From Capsicum annuum (lineage: Eukaryota > Streptophyta > Magnoliopsida > Solanales > Solanaceae): a stretch of DNA of 64,000 nt. The notes under the pieces are model-generated. The model did no database searches. It worked only from the letters and a program-made list of their open reading frames with translations, and was not told the origin of the DNA. This document shows, one piece after another, positions 13,243-24,727 of the stretch (the stretch's first letter is position 1; each line of letters opens with the position of its first letter). The stretch is taken from NCBI RefSeq assembly GCF_002878395.1, contig NC_061118.1:129465726-129529725 (forward strand), read 5' to 3'. The position numbers and the translations under genes are program-made.

Positions 13243-15447
13243 TGTCATTACCCAAACTTGAGCATTGCTGTGATGTGTACCTCAAGTCCACCGAGGATCA
13301 GAGATAATTGCTTATGCCTAGTCAACCAAAACATAATATAATATAACGGTGGAATTCCAAACATAAAACAAGATAGTTAAGTATGACGCAAAAGAAGTTT
13401 AAGAATCCAACCACCAATCCCAAGTCCACAATAATCCACAAAGCCTCTAACCAGAACAAAATCAGTTTAAGTAGAGACATGCCCCCGACAATAGCAAAAA
13501 AGACACCAAATGGTAGTCTATAACAAAAAAGAAACATGACTTTAAAATAATAACCCTTACAAAGAATGGAAGCTCACCACTTTAAAACTGACAGCTGACC
13601 ACCCAACAATCTATCACTGTAGAAAAAAAAGAAGTGCCTTCATACCCTACATCATGTGGGGATATAATGTTTGAAGACGGTTAGTGCGATGAGCACTAGC
13701 ATGTAACTCAGGGAAGGGATAAGATAATGTCATGATCATCAATTCAAAATCATTTAGAATCCTATGCACAAAATCAAATACATATACATAAATATATATC
13801 ACATATCGGGATAGGGATCAAGGCTTTAAATAAATATTTAAAACTTAATCTTGGATTGTGTAGCTTAACCATCATATGATAGTACCCACGGGCTATATCG
13901 ACCCCTACTCTCACCCTCTAGTTGGGCCCTAGTGCGTAAAGCCGCACAAATTACTGAATAATCTCATATACATACATGGGGGAATTAAACCTCCCAACCA
14001 TCTACTAAGGTGACTTAAGCACCTAATCTTGTAATAGAATATAGGGGACTCGAACCTCCCAATCACATCATAATAATAATAAAGTATACTAGAAACACCT
14101 ATTCATCATAAAGGGGACTCAAACCCTAAGCCATTTAGACCCTTGCATTGACTAACGCAGTTTCCAGTATTGGTCTCTCGGTACCACCAGTTTCACAACC
14201 CAGCTACACAACCCTCTTTTAAGCCCAATTAAAATATTTCAGCATACATTTCCATTAATTGAACCAATTTATTCATTAACGAATCCCAATTGTATCTTTA
14301 TACCAATAATACTTACAAGTTCATTATCGTGCTGTGACCATTAACCATCTCACAGAGAATTTATGGCCTCTTAGATTTAACTATTTAGTCATACGAGGAA
14401 AATACAATTCCGAAATTTCAATAAAATAAATCTGTGGTTCATTATCCATTTATGTCATACAGTACTATAAGTGAACAAGTCCAATCATGTGACAAAACCA
14501 TATTCAATATCAATTTCACCATTTGGGGTTGAGGGAACACAATTTCCAAACCTTATGTTAAACCAAAATCATTAATTTAGGGAAAACACAAGCCCCTTAG
14601 TTATTCACCATACTCATGCACCCCACAAGTTCAAAAGTCATAAATTAAGCACGAACAATCATATGTAAACCATGGAAAAATATTGTTCAAAAATAAACAT
14701 TCAAGATCCTTAACCCTTATTCCAAAACAAACATCAAATAACATGAATAATAATTTAATTTTTATTTCATTAATAAAATACAAGTATATGGAAAGAGGTT
14801 CATGCCTTAAACACACAAGAATTGAAATTAATTCAAATCTTAAAACCCAAAATATGAACATATAATAAAATCCTTGGCTCTCTTGGGTTTTTTAAGTTTT
14901 GGAGTGGAATGGTAGCCTTCGTATCATGAAAACTGATAGAAATAGGCTAATATAGTGTTTAAAGGACGTTAATAGGTGAAAGGACCTCAATACATCTCAT
15001 CCTAAATAAACAAAACCAAAAACTACCAGAATTTAAAGCATCAACATGTCATAGAGGATAATCTCCATGATAAGCTCCGTGCCATACTGACATCATGGAC
15101 CCTCACTGGTTCCTCACAAAAATGCTCATAAATTTATTATCAAGCATCGAATTAAGGCAAAATTGGAAGTGTTGGAAAAAGGAAACAACTATCTCTAATT
15201 TGGTGGGTCTTAAGCTCCAAAATTCCTTATATTTAAGAATTTATACATGTTTAAAGTTGACCCTGATAGAATCGAATACCAAAATTTGATCGAAGGTTCT
15301 TAACTATGAACATTTTCACCTCGATGGCACTTTTCATGCTAGGATAATGATCATAAAACTTGTATTTTTCATAGGAATCATTAGATTAGAGTTTATACAC
15401 GTAGGAATAATGATTTGAATTCTAGTCTAAAAAAGTGAGGTGTTATA
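13243..15447 (-). repeat. Element B 5' LTR
   Basis: Begins TGTCATTACCC after the primer site and ends near TGTTATA, followed by the AATGG target duplication. It aligns with 6838-9441 except for a missing internal block near its distal end. The exact distal boundary is inferred from the resumption of element A's LTR (GGTTAGTGAGATAAG). Confidence 0.78.
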
Positions 15448-15452
15448 AATGG
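15448..15452. repeat. Target-site duplication of element B, right copy
   Basis: AATGG, against GATGG on the left. The flanking sequence beyond it continues element A's LTR. Confidence 0.6.
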
Positions 15453-16879
15453 TTAGTGAGATAAGCAATGGCATGTTACTTAGCAAAAGTGCTAAAATAA
15501 GACCAATAGCAACAATCAGTAAAAAACTACATGGACAACATTTATATATACATATATAGGATGTCGGTATAGGGACAAGGGTCATGAATATGAGAGTTTG
15601 AACCATGTAGCTCACTCCATCCTAAAGTTACCCACAGGCTATATGGGTTCAACTCCCCTTGCTGAAAGGGCCCTAGTAAGTGTTAGCCACACAAACCAAG
15701 GAATCCAAAAGAAGGGCTAGTGATACCAAGGCTCTATACATCCCAAAATACAATGTGAGAACCAAGAACACTGTCATATACACGCCCAATCAGGCAAATG
15801 TGGTTTCTACTGTTAGTTCTCTAGGACTACAGCTTTGCGGTAAGTTACCCAATTCCAGTTAAGCCTAAAATAAAATAGTTTTCTCATAAACCTAACCATT
15901 AACCCAGAATTCCAATACTAAGGCATTTACCACTTGGTATCATCATACCAATTATGCTTGCAAGCTTATATAATAATGCCAAACAAATTCATATAATCAT
16001 TAGACTCCCAAGGTCTATTTAAAATCAAAACCATGGTCACTAATTGCCTTTCAAATCCCTTTTAACAAATTATCCATTAATGCAATGGGTTCAAAAAAAA
16101 GTTGAATTATGCAATTATCCATGTTCAAAAACCAAATTCATAAATTGGGCTAGGGTTAATGCCATTACCAAGACAAAAAGTCATCAATTAAGAAAAACCC
16201 CTGTTCCCCATTCTAATTCTCAAAACAATGCACTCATTCGGTCTAAAACCATAAATTTAAAACATGGGAAAAGTTATTAAAATAATTTCAATCAAAAACC
16301 CTCAACCAAGTCTTAAACTCATTAATCAAAACACATGGCTAATGATTAAATAAGTGCCACAATGCAAAATTAAAGTTAGGGAATGAGATACATGCCTGAA
16401 ATGCATAAGATTGTGAAAATAATTCAAAGTTCAGAGCTTGAATGGTGAATCCTTTGTAAAACCATTAAATATCTTTAGTTTTGAGTTTGAGAGAAAAAAA
16501 GAGAATGATTTGATCTTTGAAAACTAAATTGAACCAGGTTATTTTATGTTTAAAGATCGTGCAAGGGGTAAAAAGACTAAAAGCCCCTCACCTCAAGTGA
16601 AAGAAACTAGGTATTTTTAATACAAAAGTGTGGCACCCTTACTATCACAGAGGATATCCTACATGTCATGCTCTTATCACAGAGGTAAACTCCATGTCAT
16701 GCCAATATCGCGGACCCTCATTGCCTAAGGGTCCCAAAATAGCCCCTAACCCCTTTTAAAAAATTTGAAACTTTTCCATAACAACCTTTTGACATCCCTA
16801 AACATATTTCAAGTGACAATTGATATTACAAATATAAGTAGGTCAAAATAAAATCATCAAAGTTTTACAAGGTCCTACA
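15453..16879 (-). repeat. Element A 5' LTR, segment 2
   Basis: Aligns with about 90-1545 of the 3' LTR. It ends GGTCCTACA (CA terminus), after which similarity to the 3' LTR stops. With segment 1 the LTR is about 1.86 kb. Confidence 0.85.
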
Positions 16880-17480
16880 TCTCAATGCTTCCTGACTCAC
16901 CCCAGGCAAATTATATGAAGTGCATATCCCATTGAAATTTATGATGTGCATGTTCATGTCATTAATAGGCAGCCAGCAAATACAACTCTTTGATTCAACA
17001 ACTGAATACTAGCACTAGTAATACCAAACTTTATCCCCTAGGGCAACTCATGAGGAATAATGGCCCTTGTATTCATAGGCTTAACATACCCTAAGTCCAT
17101 CCTCCAAATCATCATAGCCTGGAAAATATTTATAAGCTAGTAGCACTTGAGCTCTATCTCTCCTACTTCTTTCAATTTTTGCTTAATGATATGTTTTCTA
17201 CCTCTGTTATTACTTGAAAGGTGCACGACAAGCAGCATTATTATCTCTGTTCTAGTTTTCTTCAGCTAGTAACTGCACAGTGGTTTACACAACTATCTTA
17301 TGAACACCTTGTAGAGTGGGGGAAGCAAGTCATGTGGATCATCTCGAAGCCCCTCATGATGAGCTTCACGATGGTGTTCCAACATCCTATGATTTTGTCT
17401 GATGTACCATAGAAATATAGCACTTACGATTCTTAAACTTGAAAAATATACATGTACTTATTGATATTTTGTTGGATTTG
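16880..17480. other. Unassigned sequence between element A and element G
   Basis: About 600 bp that match nothing else in the window. A 63-codon plus-strand open stretch at 17221-17412 is unrecognised and short. This may be older host DNA or part of another decayed repeat. Confidence 0.4.
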
Positions 17481-18433
17481 ATATGGTCTTGGAGTGTTTT
17501 ACAGGAATCTAGGTTTGGGTTGCAAAAAGTGTACAAATGGTCCGTATATGGAATTTATAAGTAGCCACCAACCTTAACTTCTCTAAATCATTTTGTCTTC
17601 ATCATAGGGTTTTAATGTAATATGTATATAGTCCTATAATGGTCTTAGTACTTATTAGGTAAGTTTAGTTAAGTTATCATATTGTATGTAGGATTTGAAT
17701 TCTAGGGGTTCTTGTAGTCTATAAATACCCTTTAGGCTTTGTTTAGATTATTCATTCATCAATTGAGAGAGAGAGGATCTTTGGGGATGAGTTCCCAAAC
17801 ATCTTATTATTATTGGTTTGTTCTTGGTTTATTATTTAATTTAAGACTTTGGAATTTATCCTTTAATTATAATCAGATTGATGTTGTGATTTTTTTCGTA
17901 GATTCCATGATTGATCTCTTAATTATGAGTAGCTAATTTCCTTGGCTAGGGTTATAGGAACCTTGGCAAATTAATAATGTAGAGGAAGTGCTAAGTCATT
18001 CTAGACAAAGATTCTTATATGTATTGTTATTTGCTTCGCTTAATTGCTTTATTAATGGGTGGCCAATATAAAGATCCCACTTGTATTCATTACAAACTTG
18101 AGAGGAGGTAGAAATTGGAAAAAGAAAATCACAATGGTGATTTGGGGTTAATTGCCAAAATAAGCTTACTTGTATTATCTTCATAATCTAGTTAAATCCT
18201 ATCAAATCAACTCAATATCGAGAGGAGATAATTGAAACTAAGGTCTATGCAAGGGTTATTAAGGAGACACTTTGAGATCAAGAGGAGATGAGTGAAATTC
18301 ACCAAATGGTGTCGAGAGGCAGTTGTTAATACATAACTTGTTAGATTTTGTATTCAAGATATCAAAATTGTTCATAGTGCAAGATAAATCTAAGGAGTTG
18401 AGAATCTAGACGGGAACACAAACCTAGTTGATT
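17480..18433 (+). repeat. Element G 5' LTR, left part (start approximate)
   Basis: Contains a promoter-like CTATAAATAC at 17719-17728, then AT-rich R/U5-like sequence up to the insertion point of C. The continuation is at 32794-33023. Its R/U5 end resembles the end of element F's LTR (gatcgaccccaacct, then a run ending in gtagttt). Confidence 0.55.
17719..17728 (+). promoter_or_regulatory. Putative TATA box of element G LTR
   Basis: CTATAAATAC upstream of a purine-rich GAGAGAGAGAGG stretch, as in many plant LTR promoters. Inferred from sequence only. Confidence 0.5.
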
Positions 18434-20240
18434 TGAGGTAGTTTTATACACTTTTGTATCATTATTTGAGCTTATTTCGCCTTGTTTTGAGAGAAATTCG
18501 TGTAGTTAACATGTTCGTATTGATATAAATATGCATTTAAGTTTCCAAGTGTGTATTTACAATGTCCAAAGTAGTTTTTAAACAAGTTTGTGCTTAATTG
18601 AGTAATTTAGAGTTCAACCCGGAAAACTAGTTTTACTAGCTTGAGCTAATTATGGGACGTCTAGTTGGTCTCCGTTGGATTCTAATGTGTTTAATTTGTT
18701 TCAAATTTTTTAAATATGTAATTATATATGGAATAACTTATTTTTAACGTGCAAAGAGTAATTTGATAAAGTCAAGAATCGAAATAAAAAGTTGAAGATC
18801 ATTGTGAATTTGCCATATGTTAGCTCTTATTTTGATTTGATGTTGAGAATATTATGTTGTTTTGATTTTTAATATATGGTGTCGGACATTGTATGAGACT
18901 TGGTAAGTTAAACAAGGTGATATATTGATTATTTAAAGGCCGAAAATTGATTGAAAATACACTATAAAAGGCATGGGTAAAGGATAGGACGTTCAACACT
19001 TCACCAAATTTTTTGATGCAAATTCTAGTGAGTCAATGCGAAGTCAACGTGGCACATCGATGGGTACATAGTCTATAGAGAGAAAATATTTTCAGTATTA
19101 ATTCTAGTATAGAGACGTGAAGATGACGCGTCGCGTTTCTGGTTCAAAAACAGCAAAGTCAAGAAAAACGCCGACAACAAGTTGATATTGTCCTAATTCA
19201 ATTCAAATTGCACGTATTTCAAAAGGCGGCTGGTGGGCCGTTATGCACGTGCCAGCCTTGAATCCCCAAAATAATTGAAGTATATTATATATTATATACA
19301 GCTGGACAACAATTGACAATATTATTTATATATATATATATATATATAAAAACCTGACACGCTACAGTGGAGTGGAGAAGGGAACAGTTGGACACTGTTT
19401 TAGATGAAAAGTGTAGACGACTACATGGTTTATTAGGGTTTAATTATTTTTATTTAGTCTTTAATTTTTCATATCATATATTCAAATATTTGGATCGTGA
19501 TTATAAATCTTAGAGGCTAAAAATCCCCCTTTCCAAGGTTAAAGCCAAGAACATGAATACTGTTGTTTTGGATTAATTTCTTTAATTTTGGCTTACGATA
19601 TTTGATTGTTTGTTTATTTTCTCTTTAATTATTTTATGGATTGATCACCCATAAAATACATATATTGTTGACCTTTTGATATCGATAGAGGGAATAGGGA
19701 GATAGAACATGAGAATAAATAAAGTTTGGGTTTTTATTCTTTTATAAAATATATAATTAAACTTAGCGTCTAGGACAAGGATGTACTTTGATGCCTTACT
19801 TGATTCTAACGCAGGATGATAGCTTTAATTAATCTAATTGGACTATTACATCCCCGCTCAATGATGTAGTTGTTATGTCCAAATTAGGTAAAAGATTATA
19901 GGTTGGGAAACCGTGATCATGCAATTAACCCTACGAATCAACAATCAAGATAAGCAAATTAGCGGATGAGATTCAATAACATAGTGTTATTTTTCAGAAT
20001 GCTTTAACCCTGGGCTTTACTCCATTGCTTGTTCCAAGAATTTATTTTTCCACATTATTTATTTTATTTTTACAAAATAATTCAAAATTCTCTTTTTGGT
20101 TTCTTTTGTACTAAATTAATCTAGACGGTGAACTAAAATTATATCTTTGCCAAATCAAGTCTCTGTGGGATAGATATTCTGCTTTCTTGAAGGCCACTAG
20201 ATTACTTGGTAGACCACGTACTTTTGCATGTACGCTGTCA
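18434..20240 (+). repeat. Element C 5' LTR
   Basis: Starts TGAGGTAGTTTTATAC and ends GCTGTCA. It aligns with 31003-32793 along the full length (about 1.8 kb), including the aagaggcggctggtgggcc region (19221 and 31784). It is partly similar to the D/E LTRs, at the phrase gagttcaacccggaaaacta (18610 and 38130). Confidence 0.9.
19327..19348. repeat. (TA)11 microsatellite in element C 5' LTR
   Basis: Eleven uninterrupted TA units followed by AAAAACC. The 3' LTR has a broken, shorter version near 31890-31905. It sits where a TATA box would be expected. Confidence 0.9.
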
Positions 20241-20246
20241 AGTTTT

Positions 20247-20265
20247 TGGCGCCGTTGCTAGGGAC
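20247..20265 (+). other. Element C primer-binding site
   Basis: TGGCGCCGTTGCTAGGGAC lies 6 bp after the LTR end. The TGGCGCC core is shared with D (39742) and F (28744-28762, minus) and is characteristic of Athila/Tat elements, for which a tRNA-Asp primer has been reported. Confidence 0.8.
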
Positions 20266-20429
20266 TTGTTATTTAGCAATTATTTATTTTAATTTTACTT
20301 TTACATTTATTAGGTTTTTTTATGCTTGGTCTTAGTTTTTTTATTTGTAGGAAACAAGTTAAAAGGATAATAAGCTGGTAGGGGATCGAAAGTTGGTTGA
20401 ATGAAACTCCAAACCCGAGCAGATTTACC

Positions 20430-21570
20430 ATTAATGCAGGAGAGAAGCAATCCTTCTCCCAAGAATTCTGCAAATTCTAGAAGACCAAGAGCACACTGTT
20501 CCTATGGTTGAACAACAAGCAGCTGATAGGAAGGTTATGGAAGTGGCAGTTCGTCTTCCAACAAGCTTGACTTCCCCAATTCAAAGACTGGTGGCTAAGG
20601 GGAATTTTGAGTTGAAATACAATATGGTGCACCTTCTAATTAGTAGTTGACAGTTTGTAGGGCTTTCACACGAGGATCCACGAGTCTATTTATAGACCTT
20701 CATTGAGCTTATAGATACATTTACTCCAATCGGGGTGACTCCAGATTATGTAAGGCTGACACTATTTTCCTATTCACTTATTGGGGAAGATAAAAGGTGG
20801 TTGAATGCAGAGCCGGAAAGTTCAATCACGACATGGGACAACATAGCCAGAAGGTTCCCCAACAGATACTTTTTATCAGGGAAGACTGCGAGACTTCACA
20901 GTGAGATAGTGAGCTTCAAACAGAAGCCTGATGAAAATCTCTATCATGTTTGGGAACACTTCAAGGACCTTCTTCAATATTGTCCACACCACCAACAGTC
21001 GAATGAGGTACTTTTTTACACTTTTGTAGAAGATCTTGATGACAATACAAAGATTTTGCTAGATTCAGCCGCAGGTGGTCAAGCGCTGGAGCTAACTTAT
21101 GATGAGCTATACACATTGATGAATTGCATAGCATAAGGAAATCTAGAGTGGAATTCAGATTCTAGAAGTACTATGAAAGGAATTGTGGGAGTATTGGAGG
21201 TGGATAATTCACATCCCAATTAGCTCAGGTTTCTGTATTGTAGATTTTGATCAACATAATATTCAGCAGGATGAATTTGGGAGTAACGTAACCTACAGCC
21301 ACATTCAATACCATCTAACAAGCTAAAGGTTGGTGTGAAGTATGCAAAAATAGTGGTCATGCGGCTAGTATGTGTGCTTCAAATCCAAAATCAGTCATGT
21401 ATGAAGGCAATGTTCAAAGTCCAAATTACGATAATGCCTACAATATGAAGTTGTAATCTCAGCCACATAATCAGTTATGGAATACCCCATAGCCACTGGT
21501 CCAATCGAATCAATCTACGAGCAACACAAAAGAGATGTTAAAATAAATCTTAGCAGAATTACTTAATCAA
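20430..21570 (+). pseudogene. gag: Element C gag (Athila-type)
   Basis: The N-terminal part near 20510-20700 is frame-shifted (VEQQAADRKV; FELKYNMVHLL; LSHEDPRVYL). The capsid core is an open block at 20735-21136 with VTPDYVRLTLFSYSL, SSITTWDNIARRFPNRYF, LHSEIVSFKQKPDENLY and DLLQYCPHHQ, matching the Athila gag pattern. A complete CX2CX4HX4C zinc knuckle lies at 21334-21375 (CEVCKNSGHAASMC). Stops occur before and after the core. Of the three Athila-like gags here it is the best preserved. Confidence 0.87.
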
Positions 21571-22701
21571 AAAGTGGCCCAAATAAATTTTGAGTTGCAG
21601 GTTAGACATATAGAGCAAGCGTTTAATACAAGACCACAATGTGGTTTGCCAGATGATATAAAAAATTCAAAACAAGTCATAACAATCACCTTGAGAAGTG
21701 GTAAGGAGTTTCATAAAGAACCTCCAAGGGTAACTAAGGAGGTAGATGTTAATGTGGTGACCCTACAGGTAAATAATAGAGTTGCTATAAATTTAAGAAA
21801 GTCTGAGTACTTAAATAAAAAAGTTGTTGACCCAAAATTAAAGAAGTCGCTGCCACTATGCTTCCCTCAATGGCAAATAAAAGCGAAGGAGGATGCCCTG
21901 TTCAAAAAGTTTATTGATACATTCAAAGAGCTTCATATTAACTTACCTTTGCTAGATATTTTGCAGAGTATGCCCAAGTATGCAAAGTAATTGAGGAATT
22001 TGGTGGGAAAGAAGGTAAAACTACAAGATGTGGGAGCTATAACACTCATTGAAGAGTATAGTACGGTAATGATCGAGAAAATCCCAAAGAAATTGAAAGA
22101 TCTAGGGAAGTTTGCTATCCCCATTCAAATTGGGAGAAAATTAGTCCATGCATTGAGTGACTTAGGGGAAGGCATAAATTTAATTCCCCTATCATTGTTT
22201 AGAAAATTAGGCTTGGGGAGCCTAAAACGACATGAGTGTTAGCAGCTAGCAGACGGATCTATAGCATATCCGAATAGAATCATTGAAGATATCCTCATTA
22301 AGGTTGGTAAATTTCTTATTCCTGTTGACTTTTTTATTCTTGATTTGGTGGAAGACAAATAGGTACTAATTAATATAGGGCATTCATTCTTAGCAACCGG
22401 AGGGGCTTTGATTGATGTTATAGAAGGCACGCTTAAGATGAAGGTAGATGATAAAGAGGTGGTATTTGATATTTATAAGACTAGCATTGAAAATCCCTTA
22501 TATAAGGATTTATGCATAATCAATGTGTTAGAAAAGGATGAGTGTAGGGGGCCTAAGCCACTAAAGATCTCTTCCAAATACCTAATTGAGTGGCCTAAGA
22601 TGAAACCACCAGTTCCCAATATGTTTAAAGATAAAAGGGGTTTGAAAAGAATGAAAAAATGGCTCCCAAAAGGGATTAAAAGGGTGAAGGAATATGGTTG
22701 A
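21571..22701 (+). pseudogene. pol: Element C protease region (Athila-type)
   Basis: Open blocks at 21574-21990, 21991-22242 and 22408-22701 together read through the Athila protease region: KKFIDTFKELHINLPLLD, then IPKKLKDLGKFAIPIQIG, then ALSDLGEGINLIPLSLF, then a second lobe ending in DKEVVFDIYK. The catalytic loop is DLGE where family members have DLGA, so activity is doubtful. A premature stop (21988) and a frameshift near 22240 break it. Translation ends with a basic KRMKKWLPKGIKRVKEYG and runs straight to the hairpin motif, with no RT following. Confidence 0.85.
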
Positions 22702-22711
22702 ATTGATATGG

Positions 22712-22758
22712 GTCGTGCCGCGATACTAAATTAGGCGATGCTTGGAAGGCAACCCAAG
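22712..22758 (+). other. Two-hairpin motif, copy in element C
   Basis: Hairpin 1: GTCG-TGCCG-CGAT (22712-22724). Hairpin 2: CTTGGA-AGGCAA-CCCAAG (22741-22758), five of six stem pairs intact. It lies directly after the last codons of the protease ORF. Homologous copies are in D, E, F and G. Confidence 0.75.
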
Positions 22759-22759
22759 T

Positions 22760-23439
22760 TAATTCGGTATGTTTTATTTTAAGTTTTAAGTTTTTATTTT
22801 ATGTTGTTTTGTTTTTTGGTTGAGTCACAGGTTAATAGGAAGTCTAAGTACCATAAACTTTAGCTTGAAGTAAGGAAAAGATTGAATGTAAGGTCCCATG
22901 GATCCCATTTATGTGTGAAGATGCTACTATTTAGACCTAGAGGCCTCAGGGAGTATTTATATTATTTTACTTTTAAATTCACTTCAAGGACAAAGTAGAT
23001 TTTTAAGTGTGGGGTGAGGAAATTCCTAAATTTTGGATAAATTGAAAAAAATTTAGGTTAGGAATAAGTAAGATATTCTTGTTGGTGCTATTTTTAATTG
23101 CATGATGCAAGTGTTTTGTGTGGTAAAAGCATATTGATTGAGTGAATTACTACTTTTGAGACTCTTAGGCTCATGATTTTTACTTTTGTACTTTTGGCTT
23201 AGATTTGAATTTAAGCTATTGTTTGGTTGGGAATCTATGATGATCCTATTATGTTAAGAATGTGCCATGTGCGGGTGAGAATTTTGTATATTCCTTGTTG
23301 CATGTGATATCTAGAGCTTGCTCAATGTGTGTGTGAAGCGAAATAAAGAATGTGGGTTTAGGAGATGATTTAGGCAATTCTTTGATAGCCTTATTTTCAC
23401 CTTCTTTTTACCTACCCTAGTGTATTATCCTAGTTAAAC
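22760..23439 (+). other. Element C 3' non-coding module, left part
   Basis: No usable reading frame. The sequence parallels 42305-43000 (D) and 61745-62450 (E), for example the gagtcacaggtt phrase (22822, 42384, 61810) and the aagtgtggggtg phrase (23008, 42549, 61995). It is interrupted at 23440 by the target duplication of element F and continues at 30012. Confidence 0.75.
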
Positions 23440-23444
23440 CCCAT
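23440..23444. repeat. Target-site duplication of element F, left copy
   Basis: CCCAT directly before TGATACGCCC. An identical CCCAT follows the other LTR at 30012-30016. Confidence 0.88.
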
Positions 23445-24690
23445 TGATACGCCCAAACTACACCTCTCTTATGAGAGAGTAAGCGGTCGTTGTCAAATAT
23501 ATAACCCAACTAGGTTGGGGTCGAATCTCACAAGGAATATGGTGCTAATTAAGTTGTATGCAAATTAGTTGACTTTTAATCGTTCGTTTCCGTAAAATAA
23601 ATAGGGGGGATTTGATTCAATTCACAAATTAATGATTTCAGTTTAACAAGACGAAATAAGTGTAGTAGTATTCAAATTCAGAGAAATAGCAAGCTAGGTT
23701 TATGTCCACCTTATAGTTTTCAATACTTTCTAACTATGGGCGCTATGAATTCATACATGCATCGTATTTACATCGAAACGCATTGTATTTAAAAACATAA
23801 TCCTAGTGTTTTCCAACCATGAAGGACTAATTCACTTTAGTTCCCTCGAATCAAAAGGTTTTACCAAAAACAATACGAAATCTCCAAGTAGTTAATCCTG
23901 CTGAAGTATTAACTTATGAAATAGGGGTTGGTAATCCTATTTTCTTGTCACTACTCTCTTTTCTGAACAAAAACCTTTCTTTCGAAAAAGTTGTATTTTA
24001 AGGCATATCCTCTATGTTTGCAACCACGAGAATTCTAGATAAGTGAAGAGAGTATGATATAAACAAGTCAATGCATAGTGAATTCAAAACCCAAAGTAAT
24101 AGATTGTATGCTACAAGGCTTCCATAACCCCAACTAATAAACTTAGCTACTCATGAATAAAACGAAAATCATCATAAATATATTCATCATACCAAAAACT
24201 AGAAGACGATCTTGGTGTGCGAATGTTGAAAATAAGAGAGAAGAAATGTTTCTCTCTCTCACCACCCTAAGCCGCTATTCTCCTCTCCCTGAATAATACA
24301 GAATAATTGAATAATCAATAAAAATTCAGCATTAAGCCTTTTAATAATCTTTTCTCTCATAATTTCCTTCTAGGTCCGTAAACTAATTATAAATGATAAA
24401 CTGGTCTTGGACATAGATTCTAGGCACCACATTTGGTCCAGATTGTAGTTTCTAGGCACCACATTTGGTCCAGGTTGCTACTCTCTCTTGTGTCATATGC
24501 TATCCGCATTCCATAGTCCCATAATGTCTTCATCTACCTCATGAATGCCTAAAATCATGCTAATCACATCGGTTAGCTCAATTACATAGAAGCAGAGTAA
24601 AAACATAAGAAACTAGGCACTTTGTTCTCTAAACATAGCTAAAATATGTATAAATTATGGTGCTTAGGCGTATAAATACACCCAAGATCA
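23445..24690 (-). repeat. Element F 3' LTR
   Basis: Runs from TGATACGCCCAAACTACACC to CACCCAAGATCA and aligns end to end with 28768-30011. It contains a two-copy 32-bp repeat (TAGGCACCACATTTGGTCCA at 24421 and 24453). The terminal part includes the palindrome CTCTCTTATGAGAGAG near 23465. Confidence 0.93.
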
Positions 24691-24727
24691 CCACCCCACA
24701 CTTAAATCTTTGTTCGTCCTTGAACAA
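24691..24727 (-). other. Element F polypurine tract with upstream hairpin
   Basis: On the minus strand AAGTGTGGGGTGG abuts the LTR. Just upstream is a stem-loop (plus strand 24710-24727, TTGTTCG-TCCT-TGAACAA) with six of seven pairs. Element C has the same arrangement at 30961-31002 with a perfect stem. Confidence 0.75.

Larger units (their letters stand above)
6838..15447 (-). mobile_element. Element B: LARD-like non-autonomous LTR retrotransposon inside element A's LTR
   Basis: Two long related LTRs (6838-9441 and 13243-15447) bracket about 3.8 kb in which no gag, protease, RT or integrase can be read on either strand. The minus-strand primer-site core GTTGGTATCAG (13231-13240) and a polypurine tract at 9442-9457 fix the orientation. 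Removing B restores continuity of element A's LTR. Long LTRs around a non-coding interior are the definition of LARDs (large retrotransposon derivatives). The LTRs are distantly similar to those of A and H, so B is likely a Tekay-related derivative. Confidence 0.82.
1..16879 (-). mobile_element. Element A: Tekay/Del-like Ty3/gypsy retrotransposon, interrupted by element B
   Basis: Reading on the minus strand, the order is 5' LTR, primer site, leader, gag, protease, RT, RNase H, integrase, polypurine tract, 3' LTR, which is the Ty3/gypsy gene order. The 5' LTR is split at 6837/15453 by element B; the sequence reads continuously across the gap when compared with the 3' LTR at 60-110. The 3' LTR runs off the left edge of the window, so the target duplication cannot be checked. 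All coding parts have stops and frameshifts. The clade call rests on the tRNA-iMet-type primer site, the gag style and the chromodomain-like integrase tail. Confidence 0.88.

Noticed and set aside
17221..17412. Possible host exon between A and G
   Set aside because: 63 codons with no recognised domain, and no convincing splice signals or neighbouring exons; left as unassigned.
23465..23480. CTCTCTTATGAGAGAG palindrome in F LTR as a transposon terminal inverted repeat
   Set aside because: It is inside the LTR near its end and recurs at the same place in both LTR copies; the element is bounded by TG...CA and a 5-bp duplication.
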